Positions 33,616-44,640 of a DNA stretch of 64,000 nt are shown one piece after another. Source of the stretch: Paguma larvata (Eukaryota; Chordata; Mammalia; Carnivora; Viverridae); contig CM057827.1 of the NCBI GenBank assembly GCA_030068075.1, positions 66,230,500 through 66,294,499 on the forward strand. The letters are read 5' to 3'. Under the pieces are notes generated by a model that saw only the letters and a program-made list of their open reading frames with translations, was not told the origin of the DNA and did no database searches. How positions within the stretch are numbered: the stretch's first letter is position 1; each line of letters starts with the position of its first letter. A program made the position numbers and the translations under genes.

Positions 33616-34640
33616 AGTTCAAATACGTTGTACACCAGAGGAGGAGGGAGGACTGAATTCAATTTCTAGACCACCCAATGGCACTACCTGTGCTGACTTT
33701 ATTACATCATCATTTCTTCAATGATAATATCACTGAGGGGATTAGGGCAATACTGACGAATTTTCTCTTCAGCTAGTAAAATAAGCTCCATTCAAGATTA
33801 AATTGCATCATGATTTCTAAAAATGGAACTTAGTAGACCAATCGGGTTTCGATACAAATGTGTCACAAGTACTTCCAATGTATCTTAGCTATCTTATTGT
33901 AAAAAGTATTAACACTTCCTCAAAGTTCTCAAAAACAGCTTCCCGTGGGGAAGGGTGAGGCAGGTTGCTATGCATTTTCTATCAATTTTTCTATTTCTGT
34001 CTTTATCTTTTACATTTCTGAGTATCCATTTCCTAGAGAGGTGTCAAAATCAGATATTGTAGCTTTAGAGCAAAATTGTTTGGTGGGTCAACTATTAGAA
34101 TATTGTAACAATTTATTTCTTTACAGCCAGAAAATTGCATTGACTTATTATGAAATATTTCAAAAGCCAAGAACATTTTAATGTTGGTTTTTCTCATTTA
34201 CCAATGATACCATTTTAAAATAATAAATTGATTTATTAATATTTGAAAGTATATTATTAACTCATAAATTGATAAATAGAGATATATTTCAACCCAGGAT
34301 AGCTATGTCTTTAACAGTGCTCAACATGTTCTAACTTTGGCCTATGGAAGCTTCTCAAGTTAAAATCAAAAGTTCCTCTGTCATAAAAATAGTAGTCTTT
34401 CTGAACTTCCTTCATTTCTGGGATAAAAACAGAGACCAGGCTCATAGTATAGATTCTTTCCACAGACTTGCATTTCAGCCCTTCCCTCCAAGAAATTCTG
34501 TTTCCTTTTAGTGAAGAATGCTATTTAGAGACCCAACCCTGGCCATGGAGATGATCTTTGCTAGTGGACTTATTATTTCTTGACCTTTTGAGTGAATAAC
34601 AGTAAGAAATCTCTACTTTTTGGCTTTTTAAACTGCTGTA
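33616..34640. other. No gene seen
   Basis: AT-rich; no repeat recognised. Confidence 0.5.
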
Positions 34641-35915
34641 TTTTTTTTAATACCTCAAGTTTTTATTTAGTGCTCATCACAAGTGACCGCCTTAATATGT
34701 ATCACCCATTTAACTCATCCCCCTGTCCACCTCCGTCTAGCACTCCTCAGTTTTTTCTCTATAGTTAAGAGTCTCTTTTATGGTTTGCTTCCCTCTCTTT
34801 GTTTTTCTTTTTCCTGTGTTCATCTGTTTTGTTTGTTATATTCCACATATGAAGAAATCATTTGGTATTTGTCTTTGACTGACTTATTTTGCTTAGTGTA
34901 ATACACTGTAGCTCCATCCATTTCATTACAAATGGCAAGATTTCATTTCTTTTGATGGCTGAGTAAATACTCCATTGTGTGTGTTATGTGTGTGTGTACT
35001 ACATCTTTAACCATTCACCAGTCAATGGATATTTGGGCTCTTTCCATTATTTGACTATTGTTGATAATGCTGCTACAAACATCCAGGTGCATGTGCCCCT
35101 TCAAATCAGTATTTTTGTATTCTTTAAGTGAATACCTAGAGGTGTAATTGCTGGATCATAGGGAATTCTATTTTTAACTTTCTGAGAAACTTCCATGCTG
35201 TTTTCCAGAGTGGCTACACCAGTTTGCATTCCCACCAAGAGTGTAAGAGAGTTCTGCTTTCTCCACATCCTCACCATTTTTTGTTTTCTGTGTTACTCAG
35301 TTTAGCCATTTGACAAGTGTGAAGTGGTATCTCATCATAATTTGAATTTGGGTTTCCCTGATGAGTGATGGTGGGCATCTTTTCATGTATCTGTTAGCCA
35401 TCTGGATGTCTTTTTTTTGGAAAAAGTTGTCTATTCATGTTTTCTGCCCATTTCTTCACTGGATTATTTGTTGTTGGGTATTGAGTTTGATAAGTTCTTT
35501 ATAGATTTCTGATACCGATCCTTTATCTGATATGTCTTCGGCACATATCTTCTCCCATTCTGTAGGTTGCCTTTTAGTTGATTGTTCCCTTCGCTGTGCA
35601 GAAACTTTTTATCTTGATGAAGTTCCAGTAGTTCATTTATGGTTTTGTTTCCCTTGCCTCCAGAGACCTGTCTAGTAAGAAGTTGCTGCAGCCAATGTAA
35701 AAGAGGTTGCTGCTTGTGTTCACCTCTAGGATGGTTTCCTGCTTCACATTGAGGTCTTTCATCCATTTTGAGTTTATTTTTGTGTATGGTGTATGAAAGT
35801 GGTCCAGTTTCATTATTTTGCATGTTGCTATCCAAGTTTCCCAACACTATTTGTTGAAGAGACTGTCATGTTTCCATTGGATATTCTTTCCTGCTTTGTT
35901 GAAGACTAGTGGGCC
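34641..35915 (-). mobile_element. Carnivoran L1 3' portion, antisense
   Basis: From 'tttagtgctcatcacaagtg' and 'atgtatcacccatttaactc' (3' UTR) through 'ttccacatatgaagaaatca' into antisense ORF2 ('ctattgttgataatgctgct', 'ttatctgatatgtcttcgg'). The minus-strand frame at 35464-35847 carries the ORF2 C-terminal pattern, with 'FLHSEGNNQLKGNLQNGR' in the place of SFCTAKETINRVNRQPTEW. The copy is 5'-truncated near 35915 and inactive. Confidence 0.85.
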
Positions 35916-36594
35916 AAGAAATCTGTGTGTTTTAACGGAAAACAAATCATGGGTTCTTGGAAGTATTTTTACTTCAAACTTCACATTAACAGGGCTTTTG
36001 CTTAATTTCTTTGATTTTTTTTTCCATTGTATTTCTTTTCTTATATTTAAAAATCTTTGTTTCTAGTAACATGGACATAATTTGCTATCACGACACAATA
36101 TCATTACCAGTACTGATATAATTAATGAAAGATATAAGGAATTTGAGGTTTTTTGATCTTTAAAAATTTCAGTCTTACCTACCGCAATCTGTGTGTGATT
36201 TGTCTATCAACTCCGTACATTATCATGTTCATTTGTTTCATTTATTCTTAATTTTAAGTACTTTATATATAGACGTGTGTATATATATATTTCATATATG
36301 TATAAATTTTATAAATGTGTAGACATTTGTATGTTCCAAATTTAAATCTACTGTATAAGTTAAAATTCAGGAGAATTCTAGCTTTTAATAACTGTCCCCT
36401 AATACCAATATCTAGTTTTCCATATCCATAGGCAATTCTTCTACTTCAGTGTTTATGTATCTCCATACTTCCTTAGATAAGTAGTAGCTTATTTTAACAT
36501 ACGAAACACATTTTCCTCCACTTTGATGTTTTTCACTTCCATCCTAGAGTATCTACAGAGAGATGTTTCTTATGTCTTTTTACAAGTACAAAAT
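35916..36594. other. No gene seen
   Basis: AT-rich, with a TA-rich block near 36270-36330. Confidence 0.5.
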
Positions 36595-36720
36595 ACTCTT
36601 TTGTGTAGATGTTCCCTGGTTTACTCAATTCAACCATTATTGATGAACTACTAGGTTGCTCTGAGTCTTTTGATCTAACAATTGTTATTCCAGCAAATTT
36701 TAGTCACTAGTTTCTTTACT
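36595..36720 (-). mobile_element. Possible old L1 fragment
   Basis: 'tgtgtagatgttccctggtt' and 'cattattgatgaactactag' resemble the antisense end of old L1 ORF2. Weak. Confidence 0.35.
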
Positions 36721-37724
36721 CAAAATTCATCCAAGTTTTCGTAAAAAGGCAATGGATGGATGAGGTAATCTCTAGTGGATTTATCTAGATGGTTTATTTC
36801 ATCATGGACTGATGACTAATGAAATTCAGCAATAATGTTTTTATAATCTTTGATTGTTTTTACATTTATATACTCAGTGTATCTAGTGGATGAGTAATCT
36901 CGAGAAAAAGCTTCGGAATTTGTTGGCCATTGTTTCTTTATCATAATCACATTTGCAAAGATGGTTGCTAAAAGAGCACTTCGCAATTTTTTATTTTATG
37001 AAGCAGAGGAAAACAAATGTGCAGGAGAAAAATTATTTTTCTGTGGTGTTTCTATTCTCTGAGGAGAAGATGAAAGAATATTGCAAAAATCCATGCTTTC
37101 TTCCTTTCCTGAAGAAAGGTTACGTAAGGTATTTCCTGTAACAATGGATACTCAAATACTAGAAAAGCTCTTCGTTTTTGACATGAAGTCTTGTACTAAT
37201 GGGGTTGCACACTGAATGGTCTCATAGCTAAAGTCAGGCTATAGACATAATTTGTATAGCCAAATCCCACTGCCTTTGGGTAATGATATCATCTTCATTC
37301 CATCACAGCCCTTGACCTTTTCCATTGCTTGTGTTCCTGCTACTTTACATGTTTATTGTCAGTATCTGAACTGTAGAGGCATTTAAGTTGATAAAACAGG
37401 ACTATAAGCATTAGAGTTTTTACCCAGAAAATATGAAGTTAGGAGGCTATACATTTAGATTCTACTTTTTAAAACTCAATTCAACTTATTACATAGAACT
37501 TAGTGGTGGAACTTACGGTATAATTGACGTAGTCATTCATAGAATTAGAACCTGAAGGTGATTCTTGCTAAACATGACATATGCATAGTTGGAAAATTCT
37601 CTAGTTATTTGGTTATTAGAGTAATTTGGAAATTCACGTATTAGTTAAACGTGATTTGTGAAATTGACTTTTTGTAATAGCTGACATAATAATTCTTTGT
37701 CACCACCATTATAAGAGTTTCACC
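36721..37724. other. No gene seen
   Basis: Nothing recognised. Confidence 0.5.
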
Positions 37725-37912
37725 TAAAATAGTATTTCATTCTTTCAGCAACCCTATGACATACTATTAGTTATTTCACAGAGAGGAGAATAAAGTATAG
37801 AGAACTTAATTAATAGCGCTCTGCTGACACAGCAACGTGTTCGTAGGATTCGAACTCAGGCCTAGCAGGTCCAGAGGCCATGCTCTCAGTACATCACTAT
37901 GCTGCTGCCTCA
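37725..37912 (+). mobile_element. MIR element, sense
   Basis: Clear MIR order: 'cagcaaccctatgacatact', 'ttatttcacagagaggagaa', 'ggattcgaactcaggcctag' and 'ccatgctctcagtacatcac', then 'tatgctgctgcctca'. The tRNA-like segment near 37848 belongs to the MIR and is not a tRNA gene. Confidence 0.9.
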
Positions 37913-38950
37913 TTTATTTCTTAGTCTCAAGTTGAAACAATTCTGGTCAATTTTCCAAGCATGCCAGTTTTCTTTCTTCTGGCACTGCTCATGAAAATAT
38001 TGCTATAGCAACTGCGAGGTATGCAATTTGGAGAAACTTCACAAATATGACCTTGTTAATCCCTTCCTTATGTTCATGGTGTTAACATTTAAAAAATATT
38101 TCCATTTAGAAAAGATAAGTGTTAGCAAGATCAGAGAATATGAGTTAGTTGCTTTAGTCTCAGGAATTTAGTTATTTTACAAAGCTTCTTGGAAGAAACA
38201 GATTTTATAATGGCTCTCCTCGGAATGCTTCCAACGGCTCTGATCTAGGGTACCTGTCCCTGTTTCCCTACATGAGTCTTGTGTCCAGGAGGGCCCGAGT
38301 TCGCTTTGGGCTCACCTTTCTCACTGTGTCTCACTCCGTTCTCCAGGCATCGTCTCAACCCGAAGTGCTCTTTGCCTTATTTACGTGCTTATCAATATCT
38401 AAAACATTTCTTCAAGTTCAGAAAAAAAAGTCTAAATTTTGTTCTTCTCAAGCCTACATAATCTTTTCTCTTCAAAATATTAGGAGACATTTATTTTATT
38501 CAGTTGTTTTCTATCTTACAAATGTGTTTCTTGCATTTTTTTAACTCCTCTATATATGAATTTTTCATCTCTTCAAATAGATTGTAGCCATTTTCAGATG
38601 ATTAAATAAATTTTATGCTTATCTTTTATCTTCACCTTAGCTCATGACTAGTGTAGTTATTGTAATGAGAATGAGTTAGCCAAAACATTAATTTTAATTG
38701 AAAGGAAGATTGTTTCTCAGTGAGTTGTAGTAATTCCACTTCCATGGCGTATGTGGGGCAGACAGAAAGTCACGGCCAAAAATAGGAGATGATTTGCTTT
38801 TCTAAAGGTGTGTGTGCACATAGAATTATTTGGTTAATATTCATGTAATAAATAAAAAATGTTATATATAGGTATTATATATATACACACAGTCCTTCAT
38901 AAAATGTATATGTAAATATATCTACCAAACACTATGTGCGCATGTGTGCA

Positions 38951-38983
<33 letters not shown>

Positions 38984-39612
38984 TCAAAAAGTAGTACAGC
39001 AGAACAGGAGTTATGCCAGAACAAAGTCTTGGCAAATCAAAAACAAATGTACAAAAAAGAAAAAGAGCTTTTATAGCCTCTTGTGTTGGCTATCTGAAAG
39101 TACCCATCTCTTTCCACTCACAGCTGCATTGCTAATTAAATTGAATGGGTTCAATTTTAGCTGAACATTAATGGTATAATTGCATTGCTGTAAGTAATTA
39201 AAACCTTATCCTACTTATCCTGACAGATGGTTTGTTTGAAAATTTCTACTGCAAAGGATAAAATTTATATAAGTATATTCTAGAGAATAGAATAATTCGC
39301 CCATGTTTTGGTTCTCTGGAAAATACTTCCATAGACGTTTTATCCCACTGAACTTTGCTATGGGAGGTTGCTAGATTAAAACTCTTCAACCAGAAACTTT
39401 ATATATTTTTAAAAATCTACAGAAAATAATTTTGTTATACAAACTATGTCATGTCTCTTGGTGGTTTTATTTATTGCAACAGCTCAGTAATTAATTTATC
39501 ATAACACTAAACTTGAATCTTAGAACTTAGTCTAAGAGAAATATTCCTATTTCAAGAAACTGGCGATTTATTTCACATTATAAACACCCCTTTGACTCAA
39601 CTGCCCTTCTTT
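37913..39612. other. Low-copy region; short CpG-richer patch and (CA)n
   Basis: No gene recognised. 38220-38390 is richer in G+C and CpG than its surroundings (about eight CpGs). 38953-38980 is a (CA)14 microsatellite. 39115-39290 has TAATTA-type words and little repeat character. Confidence 0.5.
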
Positions 39613-39776
39613 ACCCCAAATGGTATTCCTCCAAATCATAGAAACAAATATCTTTAAAGAAATATTAATGTCTACAATACCTATTTTACAGTTAATATGA
39701 ATTAACATAAATTAGTTAATTATATAATAGCATAAATTATAATACAGTCACCAAAAATTGTTTAAAGATACTATAC
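39613..39776 (+). repeat. Local duplicate pair 2, copy A
   Basis: It matches 40998-41394 once the SINE in that copy is left out. The best part is 'ccaaatcatagaaacaaata' followed by 'tctttaaagaaat' and 'aatgtctacaata', at about 85% by eye. The unit is about 165 bp in both copies. Confidence 0.8.
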
Positions 39777-39781
39777 CTAGA

Positions 39782-39937
39782 GGCACCTGGGTGGCTCAGT
39801 TGGTTAAGTGTCAAACTCTTGATTTTGGCTTAGGTCATGATTTCTCAGTGGTTGAACCCCATTTCACAATCCCTCTGCCCTTCCCAAATCACACTCTTGC
39901 ACACATGCACTTTCTCGCTCTCTCTCAAAAAAATACA
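39782..39937 (+). mobile_element. CAN SINE, sense, shortened
   Basis: 'ggcacctgggtggctcagtt' to 'ctctctctcaaaaaaata'. It lacks much of the central segment (about 155 bp). It abuts the end of duplicate copy A. Confidence 0.85.
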
Positions 39938-40019
39938 CTCTTTATTTGAAATCACTATTTCAAAATTCTGTCTCCACACGAATATCACGTAGATATAAAT
40001 GACTGCTTGATAATTTGTG

Positions 40020-40227
40020 CGTGTGTTTTCTAAATTTATTTATTTATTTTGAGAAACAACATGTGTGCAAGGGGCAGACAGAGAAGGAGAGAGAGAATCC
40101 TACGAAGGCTCTACGCTGTCAATGCTAAGCCTGACATTGGGGCCAGACCCCCTGAACCCATGAGATCACAACCTGAGCTGAAATCAAGAGTCAGAAGCTA
40201 AACCTACTGAGCCACCCAGGCACCCCC
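40020..40227 (-). mobile_element. CAN SINE, antisense, older copy
   Basis: From 'aaatttatttatttattttg' to 'gagccacccaggcacccc'. The duplication tgataatttgtg / tgataatctgtg at 40008-40019 and 40228-40239 has one mismatch. Confidence 0.9.
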
Positions 40228-40327
40228 TGATAATCTGTGTTTTAAAAACCTCTTTTTTGAAATCTGTGGTGCATCCAAGGATATAAAGAATTATAAAAGG
40301 ATAGAGTTATATCATTACTGCCCATGT

Positions 40328-40520
40328 TCACTGATGAATTTAACTAATATTTACTAAATCTATAGGCCATACGTATAACCAGATGTGAAGAATAAAATGA
40401 GGACAAGACAGGCAAGATGGCTGCCATAATAAAACTTACCTTCTAGTGGAGAAGACAGATACCAAATGTAAACAAATAAGTACTTAAGATAGAAAATAAT
40501 AATGTAGGAATCCCCTTAGA
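40328..40520 (+). mobile_element. Old interspersed repeat, family not named
   Basis: 'taactaatatttactaaatc', 'aaaacttaccttctagtgga' and 'gaagacagataccaaatgta' are in the same order as 15425-15605. It appears to be a second copy of that repeat. Confidence 0.5.
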
Positions 40521-40997
40521 TATCTAGATAATAGTACAAGGGTTCTTTCCCTGAATTAGCAAGATGAGTGACATCTATGTAAATATATACTAGTACTAAT
40601 AATGTCTGTGGGCAACTATCTAGAGGAAGTTTGAAGGAGTTGCTTGCTCCAAGAAGGCAAAAGTGAAATGCAGGATTAACTTATTTAGAAATTGCCTAAT
40701 GGAGGACATATTTTGTTTACTAAAATACTAACACTAATGATTAGGAAATAAGGCGTATGTAGAGGAAAGTAATTTGATAAAGTGTAGAAAGACTGAATAG
40801 GGAGTTTGAAAATTGTTTTTACAGAGAATATTGATTCACAAAGGAGAAGAGAAAAAATAAACTCCTATTTAAGAACAGACAAATCAAGGAAATGTGAGGG
40901 CATCCTTTATCAGTATATAGATTTTCTTCAGTGATCTAAAAACCTCATCTTTCATTTTCAGGAATGACAAGATGGGTAATTCTGTTGGTGATTCTTT
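40521..40997. other. No gene seen
   Basis: Nothing recognised. Confidence 0.5.
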
Positions 40998-41394
40998 CCC
41001 TCAAAGGATGTTCTTCCAAATCATAGTAACAAACATCTTTAAAGAAATTTGAATGTCTACAATAGTCTATTAAAAAATTTTTTAATGTTTATTTATTTTT
41101 GAGAGACAAAGAGGCACAGTGTGAACAGGGGGAGGGCAGAGAGAGAGGGAGACACAGAATCAGAAGCAGGCTCCAGGTTCTGAGCTGTCAGCACAGAGCC
41201 CGATGCGGGGCTCGAACTCACAGACCGCGAGATCATGACCTGTGCTGAAGTCGGCCGCCCAACCGACTGAGCCACCCAGGCGCCCCTACAATAGTCTATT
41301 TTAAAGTTAAGGTGAAATTAACATGCATTAGTTTGTACGTATAAGTCTGTAGTAATGAAAGTTGCCCTAAAAAACTTGTTAAAAGATATTTATG
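40998..41394 (+). repeat. Local duplicate pair 2, copy B (split by SINE)
   Basis: Second copy of 39613-39776, 1.38 kb downstream, in the same orientation. A SINE and its target-site duplication (about 229 bp) lie in the middle. Without them the length is about 168 bp, equal to copy A. Confidence 0.8.
41072..41286 (-). mobile_element. Felid CAN SINE, antisense, well preserved
   Basis: From 'tttttaatgtttatttattt' to 'gccacccaggcgccc'. A perfect 14-bp duplication, tacaatagtctatt, lies at 41058-41071 and 41287-41300. Several CpGs are retained. It is absent from duplicate copy A, so it inserted after the duplication. Confidence 0.95.
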
Positions 41395-42038
41395 TGTGCT
41401 GACCAATAAATTATTTAAAATTATTTAAATGTGAGCATACTAATCAGAAATTAGATGGGAGAACATTTTAACTGGGCAGCCAAACCGAGAGGGGTCTGCA
41501 CATGAAAATCACCATATTTACTTTCTAAGGAAAGACCATTATCTTTTATGGATAGAGTTTGGTATTCAAATTGAAATAATAGCAGGGTCCGTTAGGCATC
41601 TATTTAATAATACAAGTACATAATGTGACCAAGAGAGATCATAAGAGAACAACAAGGCAATTAATACATGGGTCATCCAAATTAAAAATTGATCTAAGTA
41701 GGCTCTTTTTATCAGGAAAGCCGATCTTTAGGTAGCCTGGCTCCAAGTACCACAACAAGAGTCAGAGACAAGATTCCCGTCCCTCAGAAAGAAACTGGCC
41801 AGAAAATCTCAGGGCCTCTGTTTCATATCTAGTCCTTAGGAACAGGAGTCCAGGTCTAAAACTGGAACAAAGGTGGAAGAACTAATAGCAGAACTAGACT
41901 AAGTGTCACTGCAGATGCTGAAAGTGGTAGTGAATAATTAAGCCAAAAGTCGATAGCAAATTATTGAGATTTGAATTCCAGATTGGGATTTGGTTAATAT
42001 TTGACACTAATTCCCAGAATTTGTAGCTAAAGCATCTT
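41395..42038. other. No gene seen
   Basis: Nothing recognised. Confidence 0.5.
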
Positions 42039-42220
42039 TTAAAAAATAATTTTTATTTTATTTATTTATTTATTTATTTTTTTGAGAGAGAATCCCAAGC
42101 AGGTTCTGCACCATCAGCACTGAGCACACGTGGGGTTCAAACCCAAGAACCATGAGATCATGACCTGAGCCAAAATCAAGAGTCAGATGCTTAACAGGCT
42201 GGGCCACCCAGATGCCCCTA
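42039..42220 (-). mobile_element. CAN SINE, antisense, shortened
   Basis: A (TTTA)n tail complement leads to 'gagagagaatcccaagcagg' and ends 'gggccacccagatgcccc'. Most of the CT-rich segment is missing. Duplication tagctaaagcatctt / tagctaacgtatctt at 42024-42038 and 42221-42235. Confidence 0.88.
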
Positions 42221-42451
42221 TAGCTAACGTATCTTAAATATCTGTACTTTCAGGTCAGGATTGGTCTTAGGAAAGTGCAGAATATTCACTCTGTGTATTC
42301 ATACCCAGCAACTTTCATCTACGACGCAATATTCTTGGTAATTAGGATGCAGAGATGAAATAACTTGGTCTCCTGGACTAACAACCAATACAAATAAAAC
42401 AGAAAAGTCTATTATTTTTTAACATAACTGTTTTTGTGTGTGTCCTCCCAG

Positions 42452-42826
42452 TTATTGCCCATATAAGCTTGGGCTGCTATAACAAAATACTATAGGCTGG
42501 GTGGCTAAAACTAGAGACATTAACTTGTCACAGTTCTGGAGGCTGGAATGTCAAAACTCAAGGTGTTTGTAGATTCAGTTTTTGGAGGGGGCCTCTTCCT
42601 GGCTTGCAGGTGGTTGGCTTCTTGCTGTATCCTCAAATGACAGAAGAAGAAAGCTCTGTGTCTCTTTCTCTTATAAGGGCACTGATTCTCCATGAATACT
42701 GAAACCTCATGACCTCCTCCAAACCCAATTACCTCCCAAAGTCCCCACCTCCTAATACTATCACATTAGGGGTAACAAGCTTTAACATAGGAATTTGGGG
42801 AAGATGCAAACAGTCAGTTCATAACA
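42452..42826 (-). mobile_element. MST-like solo LTR (ERVL-MaLR)
   Basis: On the complement it is a MaLR LTR. Plus-strand landmarks in order are 'gggctgctataacaaaatac', 'tataggctgggtggctaaaa', 'cacagttctggaggctggaa', 'cttcttgctgtatcctcaaa', 'ctcttataagggcactgatt', 'ctcccaaagtccccacctcc' and 'taatactatcacattagggg', then 'cagttcataaca' at the end. About 375 bp, close to the family length. No internal retroviral sequence lies on either side, so it is a solo LTR left by an ancient element and codes for nothing. Confidence 0.88.
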
Positions 42827-43247
42827 TTACTGGAAACCCACAAGGTAGACAAAGATATACATTACAAAATTTCAGTATGAAGAGAACATCTCTGTAGACA
42901 GATGAGAAAAAAATACTCCATTTATAAATTCTCACTGTATTTCGTTTAAAAGGCAAGAGTTCACTTGCTTTGCTTTATCAGTTCTTCATTTGTGGGGAGA
43001 TGGTTTCTACATCTCCTGTGACTTGACATGGCTTCTAACATAGTGTGTTGCAATCATGTTGCAATCAGTTGGAGCTCTGTAAAATGCCCTACCAAGAGCA
43101 GCTTTTATATCCTTCGATTTCCTACCAACTGTATATCTATGTGCATAATCGTTTCTGGATAATTTCCTAGCATTTATACACCTTCAAATACTTAGGAAGG
43201 AAATCTAATATTCCCTAGGAGAAGCTTCTCTAGAGTAAAAATCTTTG
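42827..43247. other. No gene seen
   Basis: Includes a short tandem 'gttgcaatca' twice near 43047-43068. Confidence 0.5.
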
Positions 43248-43470
43248 GAACACCTGGGTGGCTCATTCAGTTAAGCTTCCAACTTTGGTTCAGGTCATGA
43301 TTTCGCTATTCATGAGTTTGAGCCCCACTTCGGCCTTGTGCTGAAAGCTCAGAGCCTGGAGTCTGCTTTGAATTCATTGTCTCACTCTCTCTCTGTCCCT
43401 CCCTCATTCACACTCTGTCTCTGTATCTCTGTCTTTCTCTCAAAAATAAACATTAAAAAAATAAAAAATA
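43248..43470 (+). mobile_element. CAN SINE, sense
   Basis: 'acacctgggtggctcattca', 'ggttcaggtcatgatttc' and 'agctcagagcctggagtctg', then a CT tract and 'caaaaataaacattaaaaaa'. Confidence 0.92.
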
Positions 43471-44484
43471 AACTTTTTTTTCTGGGAAATACAAATGCAT
43501 TCTCTGTCTTAGGACTGGCTCATGAGTATGTATATGAATGAATGAATACTGGGATTAATGGTTCTTTTTCTGCCAGTAAGATTTATAGAGTATAAGGTAA
43601 TGCTATTACTTTTTTCTGATTCCTCATTACCTGAAATGGACTTATTTTAAACTTAATTCACATTAGGTGTAAGATCTAAACAATTACATATATGTGCCAT
43701 GGATACATTATTACTTTGATAAACCATGTAAGAAGTGGGCAATCAAAGAAGTGAGTTTTTACCCCTTCTGACACAGGAAAATGGGGGAAAATGATTTAAA
43801 TGCATCCTTCTGTGATGAGGGTACCAACTGTCTAGGTTTGTCTTGGACTGAGAGAGGAAGACATTTTGGGAGGACTATGGCTGCATCAACTGCCTGCTTT
43901 TGTACAGATGATTGTAGAAATTCTGCATAACAAATGCCAGCAAAATTTTATTGGCATTCAGTATTACACATTCCACAGGTCTATTGGTCATCTAGAGTGA
44001 CTCTTCCTCAAGATATCAATCTTTGGGTTTGGCTCTCTGTCTTTTGTGCTCCAGAGTGTCGACCACAAAGGCAGCTACCTGGGGCATGTTATTTTCATAG
44101 TACAGGTTGTGCTCAACTTCTTAAGACCTAGGCATAAAATTGGCACATCTTTGGTTGCACACACACAAAATCAACCAAAGCAAATTAATTGTTCAAGTTC
44201 ACCTTCAAAGAAATGGAGATGTATTTGCTAAGCAATAATCTAATCCACAACAGTGGCAAAATTGGTATCCTAATTTGAAGGGCTTTCTTTGTTGTTTTCT
44301 GTCTTGTTCGATTAGTGTACTAGAAACTTTTGTGCTTGTTAGAGCACTAAATTCACTTTTTAACAGAAGATTTTGTTATTCCTTACATGTAGTATTTCTA
44401 GCTTAAAGTTGAATTTAAATGATTTCTTGATGTAGTTATCTGAATTCAACTGCCTTGAATCCATCAAACATTTTTCCCTCTCAT
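43471..44484. other. No gene seen
   Basis: Two open frames of about 61-65 codons near 43934-44231 have no signature. Nothing else recognised. Confidence 0.5.
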
Positions 44485-44640
44485 TTAGCATTGTCAGATG
44501 AAATATAGGACACCTACTTATATTTGAATTTCAGATAAACAATAAATATTTCATATAAGTATGTCTCATATTTGTGTTGTGTATATGAAATTCAAATTTA
44601 ACTGGACATCCTGTATTTTATTATATCAGGCAACATACTC
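44485..44640. mobile_element. Palindromic MITE-like element
   Basis: The left half ('ttgtcagatgaaatatagga', 'tatttgaatttcagataaac') and the right half ('atgaaattcaaatttaactg', 'gacatcctgtattttattat') are reverse complements over about 60 bp each, with mismatches. The outer ends 'cattgtcaga' and 'tcaggcaaca' also pair. This is a short non-autonomous palindromic DNA element. The copy at 2215-2385 looks like the same family. Confidence 0.7.

Noticed and set aside
37840..37880. tRNA-like B-box sequence (ggattcgaactcagg)
   Set aside because: It is the tRNA-derived part of a MIR; there is no cloverleaf. The same applies to the SINE heads, whose tRNA structure is lost.
42452..42826. Possible provirus next to the MaLR LTR
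   Set aside because: No gag, pol or second LTR lies within several kb on either side; it is a solo LTR.
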